From Dugong dugon (Eukaryota; Chordata; Mammalia; Sirenia; Dugongidae): 64,000 bases of DNA. Of the stretch, positions 11,095-24,352 are shown one piece after another (position 1 is the stretch's first letter; the number at the start of each line of letters is the position of its first letter). The stretch covers positions 66,171,501 through 66,235,500 of the forward strand of contig CM057469.1 in NCBI GenBank assembly GCA_030035585.1, written 5' to 3'. The position numbers and the translations under genes are program-made. Below the pieces are notes generated by a model. That model did no database searches, was not told where the DNA came from, and was given only the letters and a program-made list of their open reading frames with translations.

Positions 11095-11625
11095 GAACCA
11101 CACATGCACACACACACAGTGAACTATACACACACACCCCAAGTGAACCACACACACATATACAAAGTGAATCACACACAGTGGGTCACACACACACACA
11201 CACACACAGATAACTACACACATACACAAAGTGAACCCCACACACAGTGAACTATACACACACACAAAGTGAACCACACACGCACACACACACAGTGAAC
11301 CACACACACAGTGAACTATACACACACACAAAGTGAACCACACACACACACACACACACAGTGAACCACACACAAAGTGAACCACACACACAGTGAACTA
11401 TACACACACACACAAAGTGAACCACACACACACATACAAAGTGAATCACACACAGTGGATCACACACACACACAGAGAACTACACACATACACAAAGTGA
11501 ACCCCGCACACAGTGAACTATACACACACGCAAAGTGAACCACATACACACAGTGAACCACACACACAGTGAACTGCACACACACATACAAAGTGAACCA
11601 CACACACACAGTGAACCATATAAAA
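11095..11625. repeat. CA-rich minisatellite with GTGAACC units and higher-order structure
   Basis: Runs of CA alternate with short units (GTGAACCACA, GTGAACTATA, AAGTGAATCACA). A block at about 11140-11280 recurs at about 11414-11541 with the same variants in the same order: AAAGTGAATCACACACAGTG, then AACTACACACATACACAAAG, then GTGAACCCC. A unit of about 275 bp was therefore probably duplicated. It lies in the NR5A2 last intron. The long Cys/Val/His minus frames across it are products of the repeat. Confidence 0.95.
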
Positions 11626-13195
11626 GGGAGAAAATCACAAGTCTTCTGAGAGGTGGTGGTGTCTGTATTTTGGCACTTATCTGCTCCATTGCTTTCAGAT
11701 CCTTGCGGACCATTTTGACTATATTGGAAAAACCAAAGCATTGTCAGCAACCAAGACTCACGAGACTCAGGATGCCCAAGATCTAATTCCAAATCCAAAT
11801 GAGAATGTAGGCACATTTCCCTGAGAGCAAAACAGACCAGTGAAAAGCCTCAGTTGCAAAACATGTAAATTAGGACTTGATTTCTCAGATTACCACATGA
11901 TTATTTGAATCGAAAACACCATTCCATTTAACATATTTCATGTGAGGGAGGGATCTGTTGTATAAATCAAAATTCTTGAAAATGCGTTTCTAATTTTAAA
12001 AAAAGGAATTGGCTTATGAGGTATTTAGAGTAGACGTAACAGCTCATTGCACAATTGTATCTGTCTTGGACAGATAAACCAACAATATAAAGCAAATATT
12101 GACTGGAGTATTCGCTGGGGAATCCTTGACTAATACCCGGTCCTCACACCAGGGAGCTTACAGTTCTAGATATGGGAACGGACAGTTAAAGCTGTACAGA
12201 AATGTGGGGACAGCGTTATGCAGCTGAAAGTAATGAGCCAGCCCATATCTAGCAAGTACTTGGTCAGAATACGTAAGCAATTCAATCAAAACCTTTTCCT
12301 CCCCTTTTTCTTTTTTAAATCTTATTGCCTAAATATCAGGATCACTGTCACCAAATTACAAATTGCCTGTACAGACACAGAAACAAAATAGACATTCAGT
12401 GAGTAAGTATCTCTGAGGCAATTAGCCGAACAACTTTATTTATTTAGATAACTTTATATATTTGAGGCAATTAACAGCACAACAAATATATACATTTAAT
12501 GATAAATCCATAGAACAATAGCTTAATGGAGAAATTAATTCAGTTGTGTGAATTCAACGCTGACAAGTCTACAGAAAAATTGTATGATACTTGGCCTACA
12601 TAGAAGAAACCCGTATATTTTCCTTCTAGAAGGAAAAGTGCATAGATTTTTAAACTTTTAGGGGAAAGGTGCCAGTTAGGACTAGTATTCCCAGAAATTA
12701 TCCAGCAATGCTGTTCTGAAGATTTTAAATGATCATTCTGTAATATTAGCAAGTAAATAAACCAGAATTACGACCTATCCTTTGTTTTTGTTGTTAGTTA
12801 TTTTTTTCAACAGAGTGTCATGATTTATCACAGAATGTTCAACCCAGTTCTCAAAAATTACATTTATCAAAAAAAGGAAAGTTTCAAAAACAATTTTCTA
12901 AAAAGACTATTATTCGTTTATCTTGTATTTTATACTGTGCAAATTCCTACATCCTCCCTATTAATCTCTATGACTATAACTTTCTCTGGTTTGTGAGAAT
13001 ATCTTTCATTGTAGCATAAAATAATGCTCCATTTCTAATTTTAAAAAATTGTTTAAATCACTGTAACACTGGATGTTGCTTGTTTTCTTTTTCAACTTCC
13101 TAGTCATGTGTAAAAGAGAAAAGTAACTTCTGTCTTCTAATTTGTCAGAATTCAGATGAGCTGTTTCTTTCCTTTTCTCTCTTTTTTCAATTAAA
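11626..13195. other. Intronic sequence with no recognised feature
   Basis: AT-rich, with no repeat or coding frame that I can name. Confidence 0.4.
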
Positions 13196-13695
13196 AAAAT
13201 GTATTGTGGTTATATATATATTATATGCATAAAACAAAATTTGCCATTTTAACCACTAAGTATACGATTTGATGGCATTAATTATATTCAGTGTTACGCA
13301 ACCATCACCACTATTTATTTCCAACACTTTTTCATCACCCCAAACCAAAACCCTGTAGTCATTAAGCAATAATTCCCCATCCCTCCCCCGCCACCCCACC
13401 CCAGCCCCAGGTAACCACTAATCTATTCTGGTCTCCATGAATTTACCTATTCTAAATATTTCATTAAGTGGAATCACACAATATTTGTCTTTTTTATGTC
13501 TAGCTCAGCATAATGTTTTCAAAGTTCATCCATGTCATGGCATATATGAGGGCTTCACTTCTTCTTATGGCTGAATAATACTCCATTGTATATATATGCC
13601 GTTTATCTATTGATCCGTTGATTCATCTCTTGACATTTGGGTTGTTTCTACCTTTTGGCTATTGTGAATAACGCTGCAAGGAACATGCGTGTACA
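13196..13695 (-). repeat. Old L1 LINE 3' end, antisense
   Basis: AAATTTGCCATTTTAACCAC, GTTACGCAACCATCACCAC, GCTGAATAATACTCCATTGT and TTTTGGCTATTGTGAATAAC are, in order, reverse-complement landmarks of the L1M-type 3' end, from UTR into the end of ORF2. Confidence 0.88.
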
Positions 13696-14022
13696 GGAAG
13701 ATGAGCTGTTTTTAACTATATCAGCCCTGTGCCATGCTACTCTGAGGGAAGTATATTCATAACTAGAATGTAGAACTTTGAAAGGTATAAGACAGCTGTG
13801 TAAGCAGACAAAGCTAACACTAATGTAGATTTCTCTTCTGTACACCGAGGTGCAACATATTGAAAGTACAGTTAATTCTCATTACTCACGCTAGTTATAT
13901 CTACAAAGTTACTGCAAACACTAAATTAGCAAATACTGAGCTGTTGCATCTAGGGGAAAATACAGGGTTGGGTTCCGGCAAGCGTCTGGTCACAACATTG
14001 TTTCGTGTGTGTTTCTGTTTCC

Positions 14023-14226
14023 AAAACCAAACCAACCCCTTGCTGTCTCGCTGATTCCCACTTATGGTGACCTCATGTAGAACAGAGCTCCACAGGGCTT
14101 TCTTGGCTGTGAGTTTTGCAAAAGCTGGTCGCCAGGCCTTTCTTCCATGGCACGGCTGGGTGGGTTCAAACTGCCAACCTTTTGGTTAGCAGCTGAGCTC
14201 AAACTGTTTGCACCACCCAGGAACTA
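14023..14226 (-). repeat. AfroSINE inside the Tigger element, antisense
   Basis: The reverse tail CCCCTTGCTGTCTCGCTGAT, body CTGGTCGCCAGGCCTTTCTT and head TTTTGGTTAGCAGCTGAGCT are present. TTTCTGTTTC before and TTTCCGTTTA after are a probable target duplication. Confidence 0.92.
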
Positions 14227-14651
14227 TGCATTTCCGTTTAAAGACATGTCATTTAATATATATTGTTGATTCATTAATAATGGACTCACAGTCAGCAGTA
14301 TAACTCATGCCTGAAAGAAGCTTATCTAACCCAAGTATTTTCTCTGTAATGTACAGCCCAGACTTCTTGCACTTAGGAACACTAGACTTCAGCACTACAC
14401 TTGGAGGCTGTTTTAAACAGCAAAATCACCAACAAAAAGCACAAAAATGCAACAAAAAGAGGCACTAAATAGATCACAAAAAGGCTCCTTGTTTACTGTA
14501 TAAAAGCTGAAACAAGAAGCAGGGCGTCCTCTTGTGTGACCTCAGCTAGGGACAAGCATGGCGGGCAGCTCAAATATTCACTGCTCTGTGCATATCCACG
14601 AATGACTGCAAAAGCACCACAGGTATTGATTTGGGGGTTACTAAAATTTTA

Positions 14652-14843
14652 AAGGGAATCCTGGTGGTGAATGGTTAAACACTCAACTGCTAATCGAGAG
14701 ATCGGCCGTTTGAACCCACCAGCCTCTCTGAGGGAGAGAAAAATGGGCGATCTGTTACAGCCTAGGAAACCCTCTTGGGCAGTTCTGCTCCGTCCTTTAG
14801 GGTTTCTAGGAGTCGAGATTGACTTGACAGCACGCCACAAGAA
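14652..14843 (+). repeat. AfroSINE inside the Tigger element, sense
   Basis: The head AATCCTGGTGGTGAATGGTT and CAACTGCTAATCGAGAGATC is followed by a shortened body (AATGGGCGATCTGTTACAGC) and the tail GGGTTTCTAGGAGTCGAGAT. TAAAATTTTA and TACATTTTAG flank it. It is inverted relative to the SINE 430 bases upstream. Confidence 0.9.
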
Positions 14844-14906
14844 TACATTTTAGTTAGTAGATGAATTTGCAAATAAGGAATCTGCGAGTAATGAGGATCA
14901 ACTGTA

Positions 14907-16925
<2,019 letters not shown>

Positions 16926-17068
16926 GTTATAACTCCTAAGAGCTCTGCTTTCATAACAAAAAGACATTGGGGAGGGGGGAGAAAAAAGAAAAGAAAGAAA
17001 TACTCTGAACTGCTCCAAGCAACACTAATTAAAAACTTGGTTGAAAGATCTTGAATTTTAAAAGGCAT

Positions 17069-17092
17069 AATAAATAGTTAATAGCGAATAAA
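17069..17092 (+). promoter_or_regulatory. NR5A2: Proximal poly(A) signals
   Basis: Two AATAAA hexamers at 17069-17074 and 17087-17092 lie about 145-165 bases after the stop codon. A third is at 17217-17222, and two more at 18308-18313 and 18335-18340. Use of the first pair would give a 3' UTR of under 200 bases. The hexamers are seen; their use is inferred. Confidence 0.5.
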
Positions 17093-19966
17093 TGATGTAT
17101 CAGGGTATTTGTATTGCAAACTGTGAATCAAATGTTTCACATCCCCAAAGGATTCCATACAAAAGACATTGTAATGGAGGGATTGAACTCACAGATGTAC
17201 GACACCACTGTGTCAGAATAAAAAAAGACCAAACAATTCTTGTATATTTAAACTTATCTCCACTATGAAGAAATTTAGAAACTGATCTGTGTTATTAATT
17301 AGGCTTCTACAGTGGGGGATTTGAGCTCACAGAATTCCTCCCTGCTAAAGCTGAACTGCAGACAATTCTCAAGAGTGCATCAGCTGTACCTACGATCACC
17401 TTTCCCTCTTCCTTTCAAGGACCTAGCACCTTCTGCCCCTGTGATCATGGAATCTGTTCTGAGGACCTGTGCTCAGCCATCCCCAGTCATAGCTCCACCA
17501 AATCACGATGAGCCTAATTTTGAATGTCTGTGTCTTACACCTGCAAACAGCTAATAAGAATGATCTATTAATATGTTAGCTTGCCGTTTTAAATATGTTC
17601 TGAAGTCTGTTTTGTTCTGTGTTCATAATGTTAAAAAAAAAAAAAAAAAGCAGGCAGTATCCCTCTTCTGATCTTATATAAGCGTTAATATTAAGGGTGA
17701 TGACTACAAACTTTTACAGCAAATGCTCCATGGCTAAAGCAAGTTAGACCTTATTTATGCTACTGTTGCTGAAATGTGGCTTTGGCATTGCTGGATTTCA
17801 TTAAAAAATTTCTGGCCAAAAGTCTTGTTGGGTATAACACATTAGTTTTTTAACCATCGAAGTTAGTCGTCCATAGAAAAACTAAAACATTAAACATATT
17901 TTTCTGGGATGCCCAACAGTCACGGTTCTATATAGTTCAGAACAAAACTGAAGCATGTTAAGATATGCAAAAGGAAAAGAAAGAGTGAGCTGATCAACTG
18001 ATTGACTCAAAGCTCATTCGTGTTACAACTGCACATCCCCTAAACATGGAGTGGAAAGAATGATATTTACCTGGAAAGATGTTACGGTAATTCAAATCTT
18101 CCCAAAAAGGGAGAGGAAGAGAGTGATACTGACCTTTCTAAGTCACAGACCAAAGTCTGCTGTAGAACAAATATTGGAGGACAAACAATTGCAAATCTCT
18201 CCAAACAACGATGTCAGTATTATTAATGTGTAATGCCACAGGTATGAAAGTCTTGCCTTATTTCACGATTCTAAAAGGTAGCTGTGCAGATGTGGATCAA
18301 TATTTGAAATAAAGTATTAATACTTTGAAAGTCAAATAAAACATAGTGTTTACATTCTTTAGGTCCTGTGGGGGGGACAACTGTGATATTACAAAATAGC
18401 AAAGCAGTAATTAATGTTATTTTTCTGATTGGTAATTATTTTTTGACAGTACTTAATTATTGTATGTATGTCGTGAGACACTAAAATCAAAAACGGGAAT
18501 CTCATTTAGACTTTAATTTTTTGAGATTACGGCCGCACAATCACGTGTAGAAACTGTAAAAAAAGAAAAAAATAAGAAAAAAGAAAAAAAAAAAAGGAGG
18601 TATCTCCTGGTCTCTTAATTTTTTCATAAATGTTTCTGGCTTTTGAATAGTTTATTTATATTGTATATCATAGTTTCAACTGTAGACAATTATGATACTA
18701 ATTTATTGTTCCTTGGTTTCACTTTTGTATAAGATATTGCCAAGACTGAAGAAACCAAATATATGTGTTTACTGTAGCATGTTTTCAAGTTAGTGGAACA
18801 TAGTTCAGGGACATGGAAGGGTCTTAATGAATTAAAATCATTCACTTGATTAAATGTCTGTAAATCTTCATTATTCTTACCGTAGTTTATTTAATGTCTT
18901 TTGTAAATTATGTGACTTGTAGCTTCCTCGGTTTTCAAGTAAATTTAACAAGGTGGAGTCTTACCTGGTTTTCTTTCCAAACATTGTAAGTTGTATACCA
19001 AAGATATTAGTTATGACTTCTGTGTGTACGGAGAGGATTATTTTATTACTTTTATTAATCACCTCTACTACTCGTCCACATGAAGGGTACACTTTAGCTA
19101 AGCTGGGCATTGATGGCTCCTCACGTGGCGTCTCAGTCACCTGTGTCAGCTTCATGGCTCAAATGACAATGAAAAAATCAGATCAGAGTGTCACATCCAA
19201 AGCATTAAATGGAATGGCAGCATCACTGCTTTCCCCAGTTAAAAACCAAATTGGCTAGAAGACGTGGACAGGAATGGTGTTGTCAACAGTTCACGAAATG
19301 GTCCCATCATGTAGGGCTAACATGGGTGAAGACGGTTATGAAATTTGAAGGGTGGTTATTTTGAAGATTTTTAACATTGCAAAAAAAAATACATCCTTAA
19401 AATCCACCTTTTCTTATTTTAAATGTACAATACTCCCCACTGAATATTCAACCTAAAAAATGTCGAGGATCGGTATGTTGTTAACCTTGGAAATGACACC
19501 ATGGGAACAGTGAGAAAGATGGCAACACGAAGAATTACATCCACACTGCTGGTGACACCAAGGACAGAAGCCGATAAGCAACAGTCTGCCACAGCCAACG
19601 TCTGTGGTGCCCCCAAAGTTGGCAAACAAAATTTCTCTAATTGCTACCCAGCTTGTAACCAGACACCTACTCAACAGTCGCCTTATCAATTACGGGACTG
19701 ATTAGCAAAAGCAGACTCAAATACAAAGGTTTTGGGCTTAGTCGGGATTATCGTGGTTGGTCTATGTTTGTAAACAGTCTGCTGTGTCTGAGTATTTGTA
19801 TTACAGATCTTCTGCAGCTGCCTTGGATTTGAATCCATGCAACATTTAGGGTGTGAAGTCGGGTTATTTGTTGACGTTTTCTTACTGTACCAGTGAAATG
19901 CATATTGTCATGTCAGTTCTTGCCAGGAATTTCTCAACAAAATGGAATTTTGTTTTTCAGTATTTC

Positions 19967-19972
19967 AATAAA
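19967..19972 (+). terminator. NR5A2: Distal poly(A) signal of NR5A2
   Basis: AATAAA sits 3 kb after the stop, followed within 30-50 bases by T-rich downstream sequence (TTTTTAAAAGTTTTTATTGC). Cleavage would fall near 19985-19995. Repeats reappear shortly after, which supports this as the gene end. Confidence 0.75.
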
Positions 19973-20284
19973 TGTTGATATGCCCAGCCTGATACTTTTT
20001 AAAAGTTTTTATTGCTGTCCTCATTCTATTGGAACCTGAAGCTTTTAAGTAACAAAGGTATTTGACTACGAATGGAGTCAAAAGAATTCTACGAGAATAG
20101 ACGATGACTTTTCCCTCTAGACATTTTCTAGAGTAGTCTATTGTCCTTGGTTGGACAGCTGAAGCATTAAATGCAACATGTGCATCATAGCTACATACAT
20201 AAACAGTTTTGTAGCATTTACTATTATAATTGATTGGCACAAAAATCTTACACTATCTAACTTTTTGTAGAGGATAGATAGATA

Positions 20285-20590
20285 GATATTGTTGAGTCAG
20301 CTAGGACTCATGGCAACCTTTTGTACAACAGAAGGAAACGCTGCCTGGTCCTGCATCGCCCGCATGTTGCGAGTTCACTATATCGGCTACCGGGCCAGTC
20401 CATCTCACCGAGGGTCTACCATGCCCTCACTGGCCTTCTACTTCACCAAACATGATGTCTTCCTCCAGCGATTGATCTCTCCTGATGATATGTCCAAAGC
20501 AAGCAGGTCGTATAATGTTCTGTTGTGATCCATAAGGCTTTCGTTGGCTACTTTGGGAGGTAGATTGCCAGGCCTTTGTGTGCTAATAAC
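20285..20590 (-). repeat. Long-bodied SINE/RTE-derived fragment, antisense
   Basis: It begins with the reverse tail (GTTGAGTCAGCTAGGACTCA, then GCTGCCTGGTCCTGCATCGC) and continues into RTE 3' sequence (CATGATGTCTTCCTCCAGCG, GATGATATGTCCAAAGCAAG). It then passes to the SINE body (TGTTCTGTTGTGATCCATAA, GGTAGATTGCCAGGCC). No tRNA head is visible. The longer RTE-derived part distinguishes it from ordinary AfroSINE copies. An open frame at 20289-20528 is this repeat. Confidence 0.75.
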
Positions 20591-20604
20591 TTTCCCAAAT
20601 GCTT

Positions 20605-20770
20605 GATTGATTCACTTCATCCTCAGAACAACTCCGTGAGGCAAATGTTATTATTTTCATCTTACAGCTACCTGCTCTAGGTCATACACTCGTCAGTGGA
20701 GGAGCTAGGATGTGAATCAGGTGGTTGGGCCTCAAGGGCCATGCTCTTAAGGCTACATCATGCTGTCTCT
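20605..20770 (-). repeat. MIR SINE, antisense
   Basis: CCTCAGAACAACTCCGTGAG, TCATCTTACAGCTACCTGCT and GCCATGCTCTTAAGGCTACA follow the reverse complement of MIR. Confidence 0.8.
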
Positions 20771-21264
20771 ACACCCGTATGACACTTTGAGTTTACTTCA
20801 AAAGGAAAAACATTAAAGAAGACCAAGTTCCAGGTCACCCCTAAATACACAAATGTTTATCAATGACTCAGAAGCATAAAAGCCTCTACATGTCTGGAGT
20901 TAACTCTGAAAAGTAAGGCGCTTATGTTCTAGAAATTAACCTCCTTTCGGCACCTTTGAGACTTTTGGAGATGTTTAAAGCAACGAAACAGCTATAAAGT
21001 CCATTTTTGAAATTAATAACAACCTCTACTACAAAGTCCTGCGAGTGCCACAAAACACAAACGCTTACAAAACCAGGTGGTCCAGCCATCTCCGCCACCC
21101 CTCAATTCCCATCCCTGTCCCTACCGAAATAAAAAGGGATCATTATTCCTTTCCCAAGCAGACACTGATTTTTCTTAGGTTCCATAAAAAGATACCAAGG
21201 AGTCAGCCCTGAACACCATACTTAGGGCCTAGTTAACTCTGGAACTAAGGTTTTTAAACAACTA

Positions 21265-21447
21265 AATGACCAGTTGCCATTGAGTCAATTCCGGCTCATG
21301 GCAACCCCATGTGTGTCAGAGCAGAACTGTGCCCCATAGGGTTTTCAATGGCTAAGTTTCTTCCGGCATCTCTGGGTAGACTCGAACCACCAACCCTTCA
21401 GTTAGCAACTGAGCACATTAACCATTTGTATCACCAAAGGACTCCAA
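21265..21447 (-). repeat. AfroSINE, antisense
   Basis: The reverse tail CCATTGAGTCAATTCCGGCT and reverse head CCCTTCAGTTAGCAACTGAG are both present. It is the variant with GTGTGTCAGAGCAGAACTGT near the tail, as in the CCCTGGGTGG-headed copies. Confidence 0.92.
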
Positions 21448-21539
21448 ATTAACCAGTGGCCTACAAAACCTATCTCCCTTCTTCTTAATAGGAAGAACCT
21501 TTTTTAATTCTTGCTGACATTTCATGGAATATGAAAAAT

Positions 21540-21602
21540 AATTATATATATGTATATATATATATATATATTATATATATGTATATATATATATATATAT
21601 AT
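21540..21602. repeat. AT microsatellite
   Basis: An alternating TA run interrupted by TATGTA, ending directly at the head of a sense AfroSINE. It is probably the expanded A/T-rich target of that insertion. Confidence 0.95.
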
Positions 21603-21758
21603 GGAAACCCTGGTGGCATAGTGGTTAAGAGCTACGACCTTTGGTCGGCAGTTCGAATCCACCAAGCAGCTACTTGGAAACCCTATGGGCCAGTTCTACT
21701 CTGTCCAATAGGGTCTCTATGAGTTGAAATCAACTCAATGGCAACAGGTTTATTTTTT
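21603..21758 (+). repeat. AfroSINE short form, at an AT repeat
   Basis: The head AAACCCTGGTGGCATAGTGG is followed by GAGCTACGACCTTTGGTCGG, in which part of the anticodon-loop segment has been lost, and then the tail TCTCTATGAGTTGAAATCAA. Confidence 0.93.
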
Positions 21759-21760
21759 TG

Positions 21761-21958
21761 TTTGGTGGTACAACAGTTAAGCACTTGGCTGCTCTCTGAA
21801 AGGTTGGTGGTTCAAACCAACTACTGGTTGGCTCATTAAGTGAAAGACCTGGTGATCTGCTCCCATAAAGATTACAGCCTAGAAAACCCTATGGAGCACT
21901 TCTACTCTGTCACATGGAGTCATTATGAGTCAGAATCGACTCGATGGCACCTAACGAT
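21761..21958 (+). repeat. AfroSINE long form, head to tail with the previous copy
   Basis: GGTGGTACAACAGTTAAGCA, GACCTGGTGATCTGCTCCCA and GTCAGAATCGACTCGATGGC mark head, body and tail. The close spacing suggests insertion into the T-rich tail of the preceding SINE. Confidence 0.93.
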
Positions 21959-22860
21959 AGCATACACAACTTTAAAAAACTGATAGACAGGAAGTTTCTC
22001 TAAAGCCCAGCCTGGCAGGTGGCAGAGGTCCCTCTGATGACAGCAGAGGCCTAAGTTCCATCACCCAGAATAACACCCACAAAGTTGCTAAATCCATCAG
22101 TGTGAGACAACCCCTAAGAAAAAAATGGCTCATGCTGACGTGCGTTTGATTGTTATATTTGATATCTACAATAACTTTGAAGAGGTTTGTACCTTTAACT
22201 AAGTTTGACATTCAGTTTGAAGCCATCTCTGATGTATGTTTTTATAAGAAACATATGGAGAGTTTGTTCAACATAACACGGGTCAAAATGCTACAATACT
22301 TAGTGATCTTGACGTTTCCTTGGAATAATAAAGACCAATTTTCGTTACCGCTGAACAGGAAGTGTATAGTTTAGTCACTCAAAATAAATATTCTTGCAAT
22401 ACTTCAACTGTTTCACATAGGCATTTGTTTTATGTTAAGTTAGGAATTAATAATCCACTGACTGCTATAGGGCTTTGATTGTGGTTTCATTTGTAAAAAA
22501 AGCTAAGACCCAATCCATGAAACTTTGCACGCGTAATTGTTGCTAGAAAAAAGGGAAAGCTGCAAAAGGAGGTATAATTAGAGTAATGGCTCAGTACCCC
22601 TGAAATGAGTTTGCAACTAACCCTACCACGAGATCAGTAGAATTGAGAGTGCTAGACGCTACTCGTGAGCTGATACCAGCCTGGGTTAGACCCTAGGCTG
22701 CCCCAAGAATATTATGGATCCCAGGTGGGATGCCCTGGGACACTAGTAGGCTAGACCGAGACTGTCCTCTGGGCCATGTTAGCCAGAAGGAACCAGGGAG
22801 AGACATGAGTCGTCCTTCTAAGAAGGCAATGTGTGGACACTTGGTTAGTGTCTGACCCTG
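21959..22860. other. Intergenic sequence with no recognised feature
   Basis: AT-rich, with no repeat or gene that I can identify. Confidence 0.4.
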
Positions 22861-22864
22861 GGGA

Positions 22865-23187
22865 GAGTGGTGGTTCAGTGATAGAATTCTCACTTTTCCA
22901 TGCAGAAGACCCAGATTAGATTCCTGGCCAATGCCCCTCATGTGCAGCCACCACCTGTCTGTTAGTGGAGGATTGCAGACTGCTGTGAAGTTGAACAGGT
23001 TTCTGCAAAACTTCCAGTCTAAGACAGACTGGGAAGAAAGGTCTGGCAATATTCTTGCGAAAATCAGCCAGTGAAAACTGTGGATTACAATGGTGCCTTC
23101 CGCACCCAACCAGGCAGCATTTTGTTCGTTGGGCATGTGGTTGCCGTGAGTCAGGAGCCAACTCAATGACAGTGAACAACAACTTTA
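22865..23187 (+). repeat. SINE with tRNA-Gly-like head and RTE-type tail
   Basis: GTGGTGGTTCAGTGATAGAA, TTCTCACTTTTCCATGCAGA and ATTCCTGGCCAATGCCCCTC preserve the tRNA-Gly plan, including the 3' acceptor-stem side. The body TAAGACAGACTGGGAAGAAA and the tail TTGCCGTGAGTCAGGAGCCA match the copy at 3257. Confidence 0.9.
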
Positions 23188-23389
23188 CCCAGCATGTCCA
23201 CTCATTTGTCTCCCCTGACCAACAACAGTCCCGTGCACAGTGAGCTTGTTCAGTACACCTCTCTTAGGGTGAAGCCTGGCCTGGTGAGTTACGTTGGGCT
23301 GGGGGCCTCCAGCACATTAGGAACAAGAAGAGATTCCCCTCCACCTCGGGCCACTCCTGCTCAGGACTCCTCACCGGCTTTTCTTCATG

Positions 23390-23960
23390 CTCCTTTTTTC
23401 CACATCGCCTCCATATCCAAGTCCCACTAGTCATTTTTCCTAATTTTCTCTGAAATCAGTCCGATCCTTTTCTTCCCTGAAGCTTTAGATCAGGACCTTG
23501 GCATTTCTTGCCTGAAATTACGCAATAGCTTCCAGACTGGTCCCCTGCCATCCCTTTCAACCCACTCCACACCTCGCTTCACCCAGCTGCCAGAAGCAAT
23601 CGTCCTACCCCTGGAGCTGATCGTGTTATTTCTTTGCTTACGGTCCTCTGATGCCTGGTATCTTTGGGAAAAAACTCCAAACCCTCTATTATGGCATTCA
23701 AAGCCTTTCATGACACAGCCCCTGCTTGCCTTCTCAGCCTCTACATAGGATGGCTGGGTAACCTTTAAGGACCCTCCAGAACTAGCAGTCCAAGATTCCA
23801 ACATGGCCAGCCAAACAGACTGGTCAAAAACTTCAGGAAGGACCTCTTCCCTCATTTCTTGCCTCCAGGAAAAATCTGCTTGTCACTTTTGAGTCTGCTG
23901 GAATGGTGAGATCATGAGAGGCAAGCTCCAGCCAGCCCCAGAGACCGCAATGCATAAGAG
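23390..23960 (+). repeat. L2-like LINE fragment
   Basis: CAATAGCTTCCAGACTGGTC, CCAGCTGCCAGAAGCAATCG and CATTCAAAGCCTTTCATGAC are in L2 sense order. The minus frame 23490-23855 lies inside it. Confidence 0.6.
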
Positions 23961-24149
23961 ATGAGTTCACAGAGCTCATTTCAGTACTTACACAGGAGAC
24001 AGGAGAGAAAGTACAGAGTTGCCACGGATGTTAGACCAACTCGACCTTAAAAACAGGTAATTGTTAACATTCTGACAAAGGAAACATGTCTACTTTAGGA
24101 CAATTATATTCATCCATTCAAATTTATTTCTCATGTATCTACTGTGTAT

Positions 24150-24352
24150 GGTGCCCTGGTGGCACAAGGACTAAGTGCTCGGCTGCTAACTGAAATGTTG
24201 GTGGTGTGAACCTACCCAGTGGCTCCACAGATGAAAGACCTGGCAATCTGCTCCCATAAAGATTACAGCCTAGAAAACCTTATGGGGCAGTTCTACACTA
24301 TCACATGGAATTGCTATGAGTCGGAATCGACTCGACAGCACCCAACAACAAT
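24150..24352 (+). repeat. AfroSINE, near full length
   Basis: The head GTGCCCTGGTGGCACAAGGA and GGCTGCTAACTGAAATGTTG, body GACCTGGCAATCTGCTCCCA, and tail GAGTCGGAATCGACTCGACA end in CACCCAACAACAATGA. It is close to the family consensus. Confidence 0.95.

Larger units (their letters stand above)
13869..14904 (-). mobile_element. Tigger-type (pogo/TcMar) DNA transposon remnant
   Basis: The terminal inverted repeats read CAGTTAATTCTCATTACTC at the left and GAGTAATGAGGATCAACTG at the right. TA dinucleotides flank both ends (13867-13868, 14905-14906), as expected for Tc1/mariner insertion. The interior around 14350-14560 is the reverse complement of a Tigger start region (AAAGCACAAAAATGCAAC, TTTACTGTATAAAAGCTGAA). 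The copy is far shorter than an autonomous element and encodes no transposase. Two AfroSINEs in opposite orientation sit inside it. Confidence 0.85.
16926..19990 (+). other. NR5A2: NR5A2 3' UTR
   Basis: The sequence from the stop codon to the distal poly(A) signal is AT-rich. I recognise no SINE, LINE or LTR in these 3 kb, in strong contrast to the flanks, which fits a transcribed and constrained region. It contains ATTTA-type AU-rich stretches (for example GTTTATTTATATTG near 18650) and a purine run around 18560-18600. Frames at 18953-19258 and 19501-19701 have no protein character. The length fits the mRNA of about 5 kb that I recall for NR5A2. Confidence 0.8.

Noticed and set aside
11095-11625. 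CRISPR-like array
   Set aside because: The repeats are low-complexity CA-rich units without unique spacers, and the genome is mammalian.
11038-11816. Long minus frames rich in Cys, Val and His
   Set aside because: They are translations of the CA/GTGAACC minisatellite and are open in several frames at once.
18953-19258. A 101-codon + frame downstream of the NR5A2 stop
   Set aside because: It lies within the 3' UTR, has no homology that I recognise, and an opposing frame covers the same bases.
20289-20528. A 79-codon + frame just after NR5A2
   Set aside because: It is the antisense of a SINE/RTE tail.
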